Virus record (IMG/VR): IMGVR_UViG_3300023435_000020
Span: 1-52,315 of that record
Source: a virus
Length of the DNA stretch: 52,315 nucleotides
Direction: 5' to 3' (one strand)
Shown here: one piece after another, positions 1 to 5,651 of the stretch
Numbering within the stretch: position 1 is the first letter of the stretch
Layout of the letters: every line of letters begins with the position of its first letter
Made by a program: the position numbers and the translations under genes
The notes under the pieces: generated by a model
Told to the model about the DNA's origin: nothing
Seen by the model: only the letters and a program-made list of their open reading frames with translations
The model's database searches: none

Positions 1-2
1 TC

Positions 3-221
3 AAGTTGACCGACTACGCTCACACCGCACTTTCGGACAACCGGCTTCGCATCGGGTTCACGAACCCAAAGGCCAAGAGGGCCGGACACGTGTGGCTCAT
101 CTTCAACAGGGCGAGCATCGAATGCTATGGCGGGCGTGGGGCGGGTCGCCGAGCCTGGGACACTTCGGTCTTGGCGGACAGGGCGGACTTCTGCTTTGTT
201 CTGACCGAGCCGATTCAGTAA
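3..221 (+). CDS. C-terminal part of a possible cell-wall hydrolase (left-truncated)
   Basis: The reading frame is open from the window edge (first full codon at 3) and ends in TAA at 219-221, so only the last 72 or so residues are visible. A TTG at 6 could serve as a start, but no ribosome site can be seen because the edge is so close. The segment GHVWLIF followed by SIECYGGRGAGRR resembles the strand arrangement around the catalytic His in NlpC/P60- or CHAP-like peptidoglycan hydrolases. A lysin beside an integrase module would fit a temperate phage. The resemblance is loose and no catalytic Cys is in view, so the role is a guess. Confidence 0.4.
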   Translation, partial: KLTDYAHTALSDNRLRIGFTNPKAKRAGHVWLIFNRASIECYGGRGAGRRAWDTSVLADRADFCFVLTEPIQ

Positions 222-409
222 GACGGCGGCGGGGCACTGACGATTAGGTTGGCGACACATAGCAACGTGACACCGATCCCAGCAAGGGCGAGCAGAGTCA
301 ACACAACGGTTTCCGCCCAGTGCATCTTGGTGCGGCCGCATTCCATGATCCGTTCGACGTATCGAAAGATGGTGTAGCAGGCTATGATGATCCCAATACT
401 GGCGAGCAT
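215..409 (-). CDS. small two-helix membrane protein
   Basis: 64 residues starting at ATG 409, chosen because AAGGAGA lies 8-9 bases upstream; longer upstream extensions would run deep into the recombinase gene. Two hydrophobic helices are visible, roughly residues 2-16 and 34-56, separated by a basic, polar loop. The length and topology are holin-like, and the gene lies tail-to-tail with the lysin-like fragment, overlapping it by 7 bases. However it is transcribed in the opposite direction and together with the recombinase, which argues against a simple lysis pair. The start overlaps the recombinase 3' end by 28 bases. Function unknown. Confidence 0.55.
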   Translation of the reverse strand: MLASIGIIIACYTIFRYVERIMECGRTKMHWAETVVLTLLALAGIGVTLLCVANLIVSAPPPSY

Positions 410-984
410 GACGATTCTTCTCCTTGCTTCCGTGTATTGTCTGCCGCTGCAAGCGGGTCGTGCGCATCCATCACGGCGTGCACGACCCGCTTGTCCGCCT
501 GGACATACATTCGTGTAGTTTCGAGACATTCGTGGCCCGCCTGCGCTTGGGCAGCAAACACGTTGAATCGGGCCATTTCTGTAATACAATACCTGCGCCC
601 GGAGTGGGATGTCAATTTGATTCCGACGTTGCTGGCCGCGCGTTGTAGAGATCGTGCGAGGGTTGTGCTCGTGTAGGGCGTGCCATTCCGGGAGACAAAC
701 AGGTTGTCGTTTGGCACGTCCATTGCTTCGCGCGCCGCAAGGTATTGGATCAACACCGTTGCGACCGTCTCCGGAAACGCGACAACACGCGGCTTGTGTG
801 TCTTGGACGTTCGCACCGTGATCTCTTTGCAGTCCAGGTCAATGTCGGCTATGCGCAGTCCGCTCGCTTCGGAGATTCGGAGTCCAACACCGAACAGCAA
901 TGCAGCCACGGTCCAATCGCGCAGGGGGCGATAGCGCGTCGTGCTCTTCTGCTCGCTCTGGATGTGGGCGAATAGCCGCCCCAC
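382..984 (-). CDS. tyrosine recombinase, catalytic domain only
   Basis: 200 residues from a GTG start; an in-frame stop just upstream prevents extension. The catalytic set of the tyrosine recombinase family is present: Arg in GLRISEASGL, HxxR in SHSGRR, a later His in GHE, and the Tyr nucleophile in TTRMYV. Such enzymes cut and rejoin DNA through a 3'-phosphotyrosine link. The usual N-terminal SAM-like core-binding domain (about 90-100 residues) is absent, so this is either a minimal recombinase, a decayed integrase, or the distal part of a gene interrupted by a frameshift. The upstream HTH gene overlaps it by about 146 bases in another frame. A complete second integrase lies at 14160-15062, so this copy may act in resolution instead of integration, or be vestigial. 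Confidence 0.8.
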   Translation of the reverse strand: MGRLFAHIQSEQKSTTRYRPLRDWTVAALLFGVGLRISEASGLRIADIDLDCKEITVRTSKTHKPRVVAFPETVATVLIQYLAAREAMDVPNDNLFVSRNGTPYTSTTLARSLQRAASNVGIKLTSHSGRRYCITEMARFNVFAAQAQAGHECLETTRMYVQADKRVVHAVMDAHDPLAAADNTRKQGEESSCSPVLGSS

Positions 985-1243
985 ATGCGGTCTGGATCAG
1001 GTCCTCGCTTGCGACAACTTCGTCATTCACATTACCGGCCAGTTGAAATAGCCGCTGGGTTTGATCTGGTGACAGATCGAAACCACGGGCGAACCTCGCG
1101 TTGATCTTGGACGACGGAACATGCCCCTGTAGCATCCGGCTGATATACGCCTCGGAAATGCCCGTCTGAGATGCCGCCTGTGCCAACCCTACCGGCCTGG
1201 TAACGTCGCGGATGAATTGCGCGTATTCCTCTGAGATTGCCAC
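839..1243 (-). CDS. XRE-family HTH regulator
   Basis: 134 residues from GTG 1243, preferred because AAAGGAGG lies about 11 bases upstream; an ATG at 1276 with GAGGT upstream is an alternative giving 145 residues. A lambda-repressor-type helix-turn-helix is visible near residues 20-45 (LAQAASQTGISEAYISRML). The last 50 or so residues are rich in Arg, Pro and Ala, look random, and are read out of frame over the recombinase start. Either the natural protein is shorter, or a frameshift has altered this end. It sits next to a divergent promoter region with a palindrome at 1344-1354, the arrangement expected of an autoregulated phage repressor or Cro-like protein. Confidence 0.65.
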   Translation of the reverse strand: MAISEEYAQFIRDVTRPVGLAQAASQTGISEAYISRMLQGHVPSSKINARFARGFDLSPDQTQRLFQLAGNVNDEVVASEDLIQTACGAAIRPHPERAEEHDALSPPARLDRGCIAVRCWTPNLRSERTAHSRH

Positions 1244-1320
1244 GATTATCTTCCCACCTCCTTTCCCTGTCAGCATTCTAGTTACCTCTGTTGCCCTCTG
1301 TTGTCGCTCTAAACCACACT

Positions 1321-1326
1321 ATTATA
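1321..1326 (-). promoter_or_regulatory. candidate -10 box for the leftward HTH gene
   Basis: Read on the minus strand this is TATAAT, a perfect sigma-70 -10 hexamer, about 45 bases before the earliest possible start of the HTH gene. No convincing -35 hexamer is seen; the region where it should lie is covered by the palindrome at 1344-1354, which suggests control by a bound regulator. Confidence 0.4.
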
Positions 1327-1343
1327 CCCCCCTGACAAAAGTT

Positions 1344-1354
1344 TACCACTGGTA
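1344..1354. promoter_or_regulatory. palindromic operator candidate TACCA-C-TGGTA
   Basis: An 11-base perfect palindrome between the two divergent promoters. It would overlap the -35 region of the leftward promoter and lies 25 bases upstream of the rightward -35 box. Its reverse complement matches 10 consecutive bases (GTACCAGTGG) of the first iteron-like repeat at 8039-8049 in the replication initiator gene. Confidence 0.45.
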
Positions 1355-1379
1355 CAATTACCTGTTTTGAAAAAACCTG

Positions 1380-1408
1380 TTGACAGCGAACCTCGGCTGT
1401 GGTATATT
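1380..1408 (+). promoter_or_regulatory. strong sigma-70-like early promoter
   Basis: TTGACA at 1380-1385 and TATATT at 1403-1408 are separated by exactly 17 bases, with a TGG extended -10 element just before the -10 box. The first downstream start codon is at 1455. This is probably the main rightward early promoter for the recombination and replication genes. Confidence 0.8.
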
Positions 1409-1454
1409 TTCACCAACATGGGCCCCGCTGCAACGTGCTACACGGAGGTAACCC

Positions 1455-1682
1455 TTGACTGAACGGAGTCGCAAGCGTCCCCTCGATACAGTGATAAAGC
1501 TGATTACCGGCACGGAGGCCGATGCCTACCTCCACACCCAGATTCAAGCAGGCAGATCCTCACGGGAAATCGCCCAACAACTCGACAACAACTGCACGTA
1601 CGCGGCAATACTGCATCGCATCAAGGGGTTGGGATATACCTGGGATGGCGAGCGGTGGATTCAGGCAAAGGTCGCCGCATAG
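1455..1682 (+). CDS. small HTH-like early protein
   Basis: 75 residues from TTG 1455, selected because GGAGGT lies 5-6 bases upstream. Residues 33-60 (SSREIAQQLDNNCTYAAIL and following) read like a recognition-helix segment of a small winged or resolvase-type helix-turn-helix: a short helix, a turn after Asn, then a second helix. It is the first gene after the strong promoter at 1380-1408, the position where early phage regulators are often found. Family not recognised. Confidence 0.6.
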   Translation: MTERSRKRPLDTVIKLITGTEADAYLHTQIQAGRSSREIAQQLDNNCTYAAILHRIKGLGYTWDGERWIQAKVAA

Positions 1683-1694
1683 AAAGGAGTCCTT

Positions 1695-1805
1695 GTGCAC
1701 ACTAGGGTCGTGAGCAGAATCGGGTTCGTCGCTGGTGTCGTTGTGGGAGTAACGGCACTGTGGGTGGGCATCTACGCGATCGTCGCCCACGCGTTCGCAC
1801 ACTAA
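1695..1805 (+). CDS. 36-residue single-helix membrane peptide
   Basis: A short gene starting at GTG 1695 with AAAGGAGT five bases upstream and ending in TAA at 1803-1805. The translation has a basic start (MHTRVVSRIG), then an uninterrupted hydrophobic stretch of about 22 residues rich in Val, Gly and Ala ending in His-Ala-His. It falls between two well supported genes with normal spacing. The strong ribosome site and clean membrane segment are the only evidence. Role unknown. Confidence 0.5.
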   Translation: MHTRVVSRIGFVAGVVVGVTALWVGIYAIVAHAFAH

Positions 1806-1822
1806 CACACAAACGGGAGAAT
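1805..1822 (+). repeat. conserved leader copy (ACACACAAACGGGAGAAT)
   Basis: Plus-strand copy of the leader that recurs upstream of several minus-strand genes between 15 and 20.2 kb. It contains the ribosome site for the start at 1826. Confidence 0.6.
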
Positions 1823-1825
1823 CAC

Positions 1826-2281
1826 ATGGCTACTACCGCAATAGTTGATGGGAGGATCGTCCGCAGAACCAAACGAATGCCGCGCCGTCGGGCCGATTCG
1901 TTTGCCCGGATGCTCCAACACAACAGCCGCCTGCCCTTGACCGGCATCGAGGTTGTGATCGAGGGTGACTACGGCACGGTCGAGTTCTGTCCGACCGGGA
2001 ACCTGCAAAAGCGGCTCATCGATGAACAGCAGCAACGGCGGCTCGCCAAGGTGCCCGACGTCAAGAGATACAAATGGCGACGCATCGGCACCCGCGCCTG
2101 GCATTGCACGAGCTCCGAGGACAACCACTACAGCATCTTTCTGGACGCGCCCAAGTGCACGTGTCCGGACTGGTCGAGAATGCACGCTCTGGACAAGAAG
2201 TGCAAACACTTCCTCGCGGCCGAGCTCGGCGAAGCGAACTGGCAGAGAGATCACACAGGTGAATCGAATGGCGCTCGGTAG
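1826..2281 (+). CDS. SWIM zinc-finger protein
   Basis: 151 residues. ATG 1826 is preferred to upstream GTG codons because the conserved leader with GGGAGA lies directly before it. Around residues 111-128 the protein has CTCPDW followed 12-14 residues later by CKHF, the CxCx(n)CxH signature of the SWIM domain, a zinc-binding module found in DNA-binding and recombination-associated proteins. The N-terminal third is very basic (RIVRRTKRMPRRR), consistent with nucleic acid binding. It opens the stretch leading to the nuclease and annealase genes, so a role in phage DNA recombination is plausible but inferred. Confidence 0.75.
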   Translation: MATTAIVDGRIVRRTKRMPRRRADSFARMLQHNSRLPLTGIEVVIEGDYGTVEFCPTGNLQKRLIDEQQQRRLAKVPDVKRYKWRRIGTRAWHCTSSEDNHYSIFLDAPKCTCPDWSRMHALDKKCKHFLAAELGEANWQRDHTGESNGAR

Positions 2282-2525
2282 ATGCATCGCATGGGACTAT
2301 GCGCGGGACTATTTGATCATCGTCGGGTGTGTGGTTGTCGGTATGTATATCACATTCTTCGCGGCCCCGGCAGTATGGAGAGCGATCGCAAACTGGTTCG
2401 AGGCACGGCGGATGAACCCATTTCTCAAACGGATACGGCAGCAACCGGACATCATCGGTTGGCTGATGGATAACAAAACGCCAAGGAGGGAACGATGGGG
2501 CAACACATTTCGCACTCGCAGATAG
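2268..2525 (+). CDS. membrane protein of unknown function
   Basis: 85 residues from ATG 2268, overlapping the SWIM gene by 14 bases and the next gene by 31. A single long hydrophobic segment (about residues 13-34, YLIIVGCVVVGMYITFFAA) is followed by a Trp- and Arg-rich amphipathic stretch and a basic tail. A GGTGAAT sequence lies just upstream. Nothing in it identifies a function; tight packing with its neighbours and the clear membrane helix support a real gene. Confidence 0.5.
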   Translation: MALGRCIAWDYARDYLIIVGCVVVGMYITFFAAPAVWRAIANWFEARRMNPFLKRIRQQPDIIGWLMDNKTPRRERWGNTFRTRR

Positions 2526-3256
2526 GTAAGATGCTATCGTGCGCGCGGCAATACCAATACTCGTATATCGACAAACTCGATTCACTGTGGGGATATCCGT
2601 TCCTGCTGGGGCAATCCTACCACGCCGCGATCGAGCGGAACTTCCGCGCCAAACTCAACACTGGAGAGGATCTGGCTGTTGAGGATTGTGTTGCGGCGTT
2701 CGAATCGTACTGGAACTCCGAACTTGGTAGCCGGGAGTGGAACTGGAAAGACCAGAAGCCCGGAGATATCTACGATCACGGCGTCGGGCTTGTCAGGCTC
2801 TACCTCGCAACGACGGCGCCGTTTGTGATGCCTGCGCAGGTCGAAGTTCCGTTCAACATCCCGTTCCCCGAACTGACAGGCCGCACACTCAAGGGCCGGA
2901 TCGACCTGATAACCGACAAGGGCGTGGTTGTCGACCACAAGACCTCGACCAAGGCAAAAAGCGAGAAGATGATCCACAAGGAGATCCAGTTCTCCGCCTA
3001 CGCCGCAGTGGTACTCGCGGACCCCGCGCTGGACGTGGTTCCGTGTGCGTGGCACACCGCGATCTATAAAAGCAAGCCCGAGATACAGGAACTCGGGACG
3101 GAGCGAAACCGCGCTGATGTTGCGTGGTATCTGGCGCTGTGCGAGCAGGTGATACGGCAGATCGATTCGGGCATCTTCCCGCCGAACCCCACGTCGATGT
3201 TCTGCTCCCCGGACAACTGCGGGTTCTGGGATAGATGCAAGGCAGGTGCGCGCTGA
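2495..3256 (+). CDS. PD-(D/E)XK nuclease of the Cas4/RecB type with Fe-S cysteines
   Basis: 253 residues; AAGGAGG lies 6 bases before ATG 2495. The nuclease core is visible: GRIDLI near residue 134, VVDHKT near 146 (the D-x-K pair) and the QxxxY-type helix IQFSAYA near 163. A Cys near residue 16 and a C-terminal cluster CSPDNCGFWDRC match the four-cysteine iron-sulphur arrangement of Cas4 and AddB/RecB-like nucleases. It is directly followed, with TGATG overlap, by the RecT-like gene. By analogy with lambda Exo/Bet and RecE/RecT it likely resects DNA ends to 3' single strands for annealing. Confidence 0.85.
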   Translation: MGQHISHSQIGKMLSCARQYQYSYIDKLDSLWGYPFLLGQSYHAAIERNFRAKLNTGEDLAVEDCVAAFESYWNSELGSREWNWKDQKPGDIYDHGVGLVRLYLATTAPFVMPAQVEVPFNIPFPELTGRTLKGRIDLITDKGVVVDHKTSTKAKSEKMIHKEIQFSAYAAVVLADPALDVVPCAWHTAIYKSKPEIQELGTERNRADVAWYLALCEQVIRQIDSGIFPPNPTSMFCSPDNCGFWDRCKAGAR

Positions 3257-4443
3257 TGGCCTACACCAAAGATCAGCAGGCACTCCTCGATAGGTGGAAG
3301 AAGCACGCGAACATCGCCCTGCGTCAGAAGACCAGAGATGGGTGGGTAATGCCGTCGAAAGCAGAGCAGGATTACCTCTTCGACATGGCGCTCGACTACG
3401 GCCTCGATCCACTAAAGAAAGAGATTTGCCTGGTGTTCGGCAATATCTACTTCACCGTCGGCGGGCTCTACCGAATCGCCAACCGGGACGACATACTGAA
3501 CGGGGTGGAAACGACTGACGCGCAGTATGTCAATCCGATCGACCCGGAAGTCGAGACATCGCGCAGGTGGATCATCACGGTGCGGATGTGGAAAAAAGGC
3601 GCAGAGCATCCATTCGAAGGGGTTGTCGACGAACTCGAGTACCGCAACAGCAAGAGTGATATCTGGCAGAAGTGCCCGCGCCGAATGACTACCAAGTGTG
3701 GCGAAGCACTCGTGCTGCGAATGATGCTCAATGTCGGCATTCCTACGATCGAGGAAATGGGATACGACGAAGCGACGGGAACAACGGCCGAAGAAGCGAT
3801 CGTGGAAACCCGCGCCGTCGAGCAGGTCGAGAAAGCAACGGACAACGCAGAAGCGGCCAAAGAGAAGAAAGAGGCCGCAACAACAGAGAAGAAAGAGGCC
3901 AAGGCCGAGAAGAGCACCAAGACGCAGCTTGAGATGATCGGGTCGCTCTACAAACGAATGGGGCTCAAGCGCGCGGGCGACGACGGCAGCGAGGCACTGT
4001 TCAAGAAGCAGTTCCCCGAGCTTGACCGCGAACAGTATCTCACCAAAGACCCGGCCGACACCTACATCCGGTTCCTCTACGGAAGACTATTGGCGTTCAC
4101 GATCAAGCAATCGGGTCTGCCAAAGGAACTTATTGAGAAAACCATCGGCGACACGATCAAGGATACCAAGAACCTTACGCCGGAAGAGGCGGACGCGTGT
4201 ATCCTCGCTCTGAAACACCACGTGATCGACCAGTTCTACACCAAGCTCGGTTGGAGTGAGGACGAGCGCACGAAGCACTGGGGCGTGCACAGTCCGGACA
4301 TCGCGTCAGTCTCCGATGCGAGTGTCGATCAACTCGAGGGCTACATTGCCGAACTCGAAGCGGCGCTGGAGGAATCTCAGAAGTCCCCTGCCACGGATGG
4401 CAAGCCCACGGATGGCGCGGGACAGGGCAGCCTAGTCGAATAG
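3256..4443 (+). CDS. recT: RecT/Bet-like single-strand annealing protein
   Basis: 395 residues. ATG 3256 overlaps the nuclease stop (TGATG), implying translational coupling. Residues 1-180 follow the RecT pattern: NIYFTVGGLYRIA, then a tryptophan-containing IWQKCPRRMTTKCGEALVLR, close to the conserved W...P..M..K.A..RALR segment of the family. Residues 190-225 are a highly charged Ala/Glu/Lys linker, and the last 170 residues form an extra helical domain ending in an acidic coiled coil (QLEGYIAELEAALEES). The fused C-terminal domain makes it longer than typical RecT (about 270-320 residues). It should anneal complementary strands made by the adjacent nuclease. Confidence 0.8.
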   Translation: MAYTKDQQALLDRWKKHANIALRQKTRDGWVMPSKAEQDYLFDMALDYGLDPLKKEICLVFGNIYFTVGGLYRIANRDDILNGVETTDAQYVNPIDPEVETSRRWIITVRMWKKGAEHPFEGVVDELEYRNSKSDIWQKCPRRMTTKCGEALVLRMMLNVGIPTIEEMGYDEATGTTAEEAIVETRAVEQVEKATDNAEAAKEKKEAATTEKKEAKAEKSTKTQLEMIGSLYKRMGLKRAGDDGSEALFKKQFPELDREQYLTKDPADTYIRFLYGRLLAFTIKQSGLPKELIEKTIGDTIKDTKNLTPEEADACILALKHHVIDQFYTKLGWSEDERTKHWGVHSPDIASVSDASVDQLEGYIAELEAALEESQKSPATDGKPTDGAGQGSLVE

Positions 4444-4451
4444 GCGACTCG

Positions 4452-4485
4452 CAAGGGGTGCGGGACAGGACGTTTCGCGCCCCTT
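4452..4485 (+). other. strong RNA hairpin after the annealase gene
   Basis: CAAGGGGTGCG (4452-4462) pairs with CGCGCCCCTTG (4475-4485 within one base), giving an 11-pair stem with one G-U pair and a loop of about 12 bases. No U-run follows, so it is more likely an mRNA stability, processing or attenuation element than a simple intrinsic terminator. Confidence 0.55.
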
Positions 4486-4511
4486 GAACTTCACACAAGC
4501 GGGAGCAGATT

Positions 4512-5108
4512 ATGGAAATCCATAAGACGGAAGTAGACCAAGGCGACTCAAAGTCGAGCGTAACGATAATCAGAATCAAGCCGGACTGCGAAAGGGGCAA
4601 CCTAGCTGCATTCCGGAACGCAGTGGCCATTGCGCTTACTCAACGTGGCTGGGAGACTGATTCCGACTGTAAGTTCTTCCGGCTCAAGATTGCTGGCTTC
4701 CCCCCTCACGTTCGTCATGAATGGAATGCGCGGTGGGAAGAGGGAGCGTTTAGGATCGATGGGTGCGCGCTTACGCGGACCCACCCGCAGGCCATGAGTA
4801 AGGCGATGCGCGAGGTCGAGGAAGTCTGCAAGGCGGCCGAAAGAGTGTTGCCGATCTGCGCGCTTATCGCCGCGGAACACGAAGCCGCGGTGATCGAGGT
4901 AGCTGAAGGGGTGCTGAATCAGGCCAATGGCCTACAGAGGCAGATATCCTCGAACACTGGCTGCATCGGTGCGATCGAGTCCGAACTCACTGACCACATC
5001 CAGGAGATGCACCGACCGTGGTGGCAGAAGGCATGGGAAGCGTGGGCAAGCATCTGGAACCCGCCCGCGCCGCCGCGTGAAACAGACGACCTCGGGGACA
5101 TCGCGTAA
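4512..5108 (+). CDS. hypothetical early protein with helical C-terminus
   Basis: 198 residues from ATG 4512, preceded by GGGAG within a variant of the conserved leader (TCACACAAGCGGGAG, 4491-4505). The N-terminal half is mixed alpha/beta. Residues 95-165 look like a long helical, partly coiled-coil stretch, and the end is tryptophan-rich (WWQKAWEAWASIW) with a Pro/Asp tail. No enzyme motif was recognised. It lies between the annealase and small zinc-knuckle genes, so it belongs to the early block, but no function can be assigned. Confidence 0.6.
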   Translation: MEIHKTEVDQGDSKSSVTIIRIKPDCERGNLAAFRNAVAIALTQRGWETDSDCKFFRLKIAGFPPHVRHEWNARWEEGAFRIDGCALTRTHPQAMSKAMREVEEVCKAAERVLPICALIAAEHEAAVIEVAEGVLNQANGLQRQISSNTGCIGAIESELTDHIQEMHRPWWQKAWEAWASIWNPPAPPRETDDLGDIA

Positions 5109-5112
5109 ACTT

Positions 5113-5180
5113 TCGCCGCCCCGTTCCTGCTTGAATCTATTACATCAGGTGGATCTACTGTCACACCAGCGGGGCGGCGA
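5113..5180 (+). other. intergenic structured element closed by an 11-bp stem
   Basis: TCGCCGCCCCG (5113-5123) is perfectly complementary to CGGGGCGGCGA (5170-5180). The 46-base interior has smaller pairings, such as GGTG with CACC. It fills the gap before the gene at 5201, whose own AAGGAG ribosome site lies just outside the stem. Confidence 0.5.
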
Positions 5181-5200
5181 TTCGATTCAAGGAGAAAAGC

Positions 5201-5404
5201 ATGGACGACGCGACCATCATGGTTTTTCACTGCGACCGCGCCCAATCCGACTACGAATTACCGCTCGATGAATGGCGGAGCGTGTCGGATCGGAACGCGA
5301 CGTGTCCGGGTTGCGGGCAGCGGATCTGGCTCACATCGTATCCGGGCGAACGAGTGACCGATCGTGCGAAGGCACCCAAACACTACAGAGTCGAGGCGAA
5401 GTGA
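5201..5404 (+). CDS. small zinc-knuckle protein
   Basis: 67 residues with AAGGAGA upstream of ATG 5201. It has a CPGC pair near residue 35, preceded by a His-Cys pair at residues 10-11, which could form a small zinc site; the rest is polar. It overlaps the next gene by one base (TGATG). Short zinc-binding proteins of this kind are common among phage early genes and this one cannot be assigned a specific role. Confidence 0.6.
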   Translation: MDDATIMVFHCDRAQSDYELPLDEWRSVSDRNATCPGCGQRIWLTSYPGERVTDRAKAPKHYRVEAK

Positions 5405-5631
5405 TGGCTTTCATATCTCGGATCTCATACAACCGCGTTGTCTCCGACGGCAACTTCGGCAACGACTCGATCCGGGCGGAAATGGAGTTGAGCGAGACAG
5501 ACGACCCTTGCGTTGCGGCTCAGGAGTTGCGGCACTTTGTGAACGAGCAGATATACAACGCGCGGTGCGATCGGCTGAACGGAACCGAGGTGGACTCAGA
5601 CTACGATGATCCGTTCACTGAAGAGGGATAG
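5404..5631 (+). CDS. conserved small phage protein
   Basis: 75 residues from ATG 5404, which overlaps the preceding stop codon. The N-terminus (SRISYNRVVSDGNFGNDSIRA) and the central AAQELRHFVNEQI helix match the general shape of a small phage family found near recombination genes: a two-strand start, an acidic turn, then one helix. No catalytic residues are visible. The strongly acidic tail (DSDYDDPFTEE) ends 20 bases before the helicase gene. Function unknown; membership in the same operon as the helicase is clear from spacing. Confidence 0.6.
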   Translation: MAFISRISYNRVVSDGNFGNDSIRAEMELSETDDPCVAAQELRHFVNEQIYNARCDRLNGTEVDSDYDDPFTEEG

Positions 5632-5651
5632 GGCATAACAAGGGGGCGAAC

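Noticed and set aside
1321-1337. TTGTCA and TATAAT on the minus strand as a paired promoter
   Set aside because: The two hexamers are only 6 bases apart, too close for a -35/-10 pair; only the -10 box was kept as a weak candidate.
2495-3256. Cas4-like nuclease as a sign of a CRISPR system
   Set aside because: No repeat-spacer array or other cas gene is present; the RecT-like neighbour explains it as a phage recombination nuclease.
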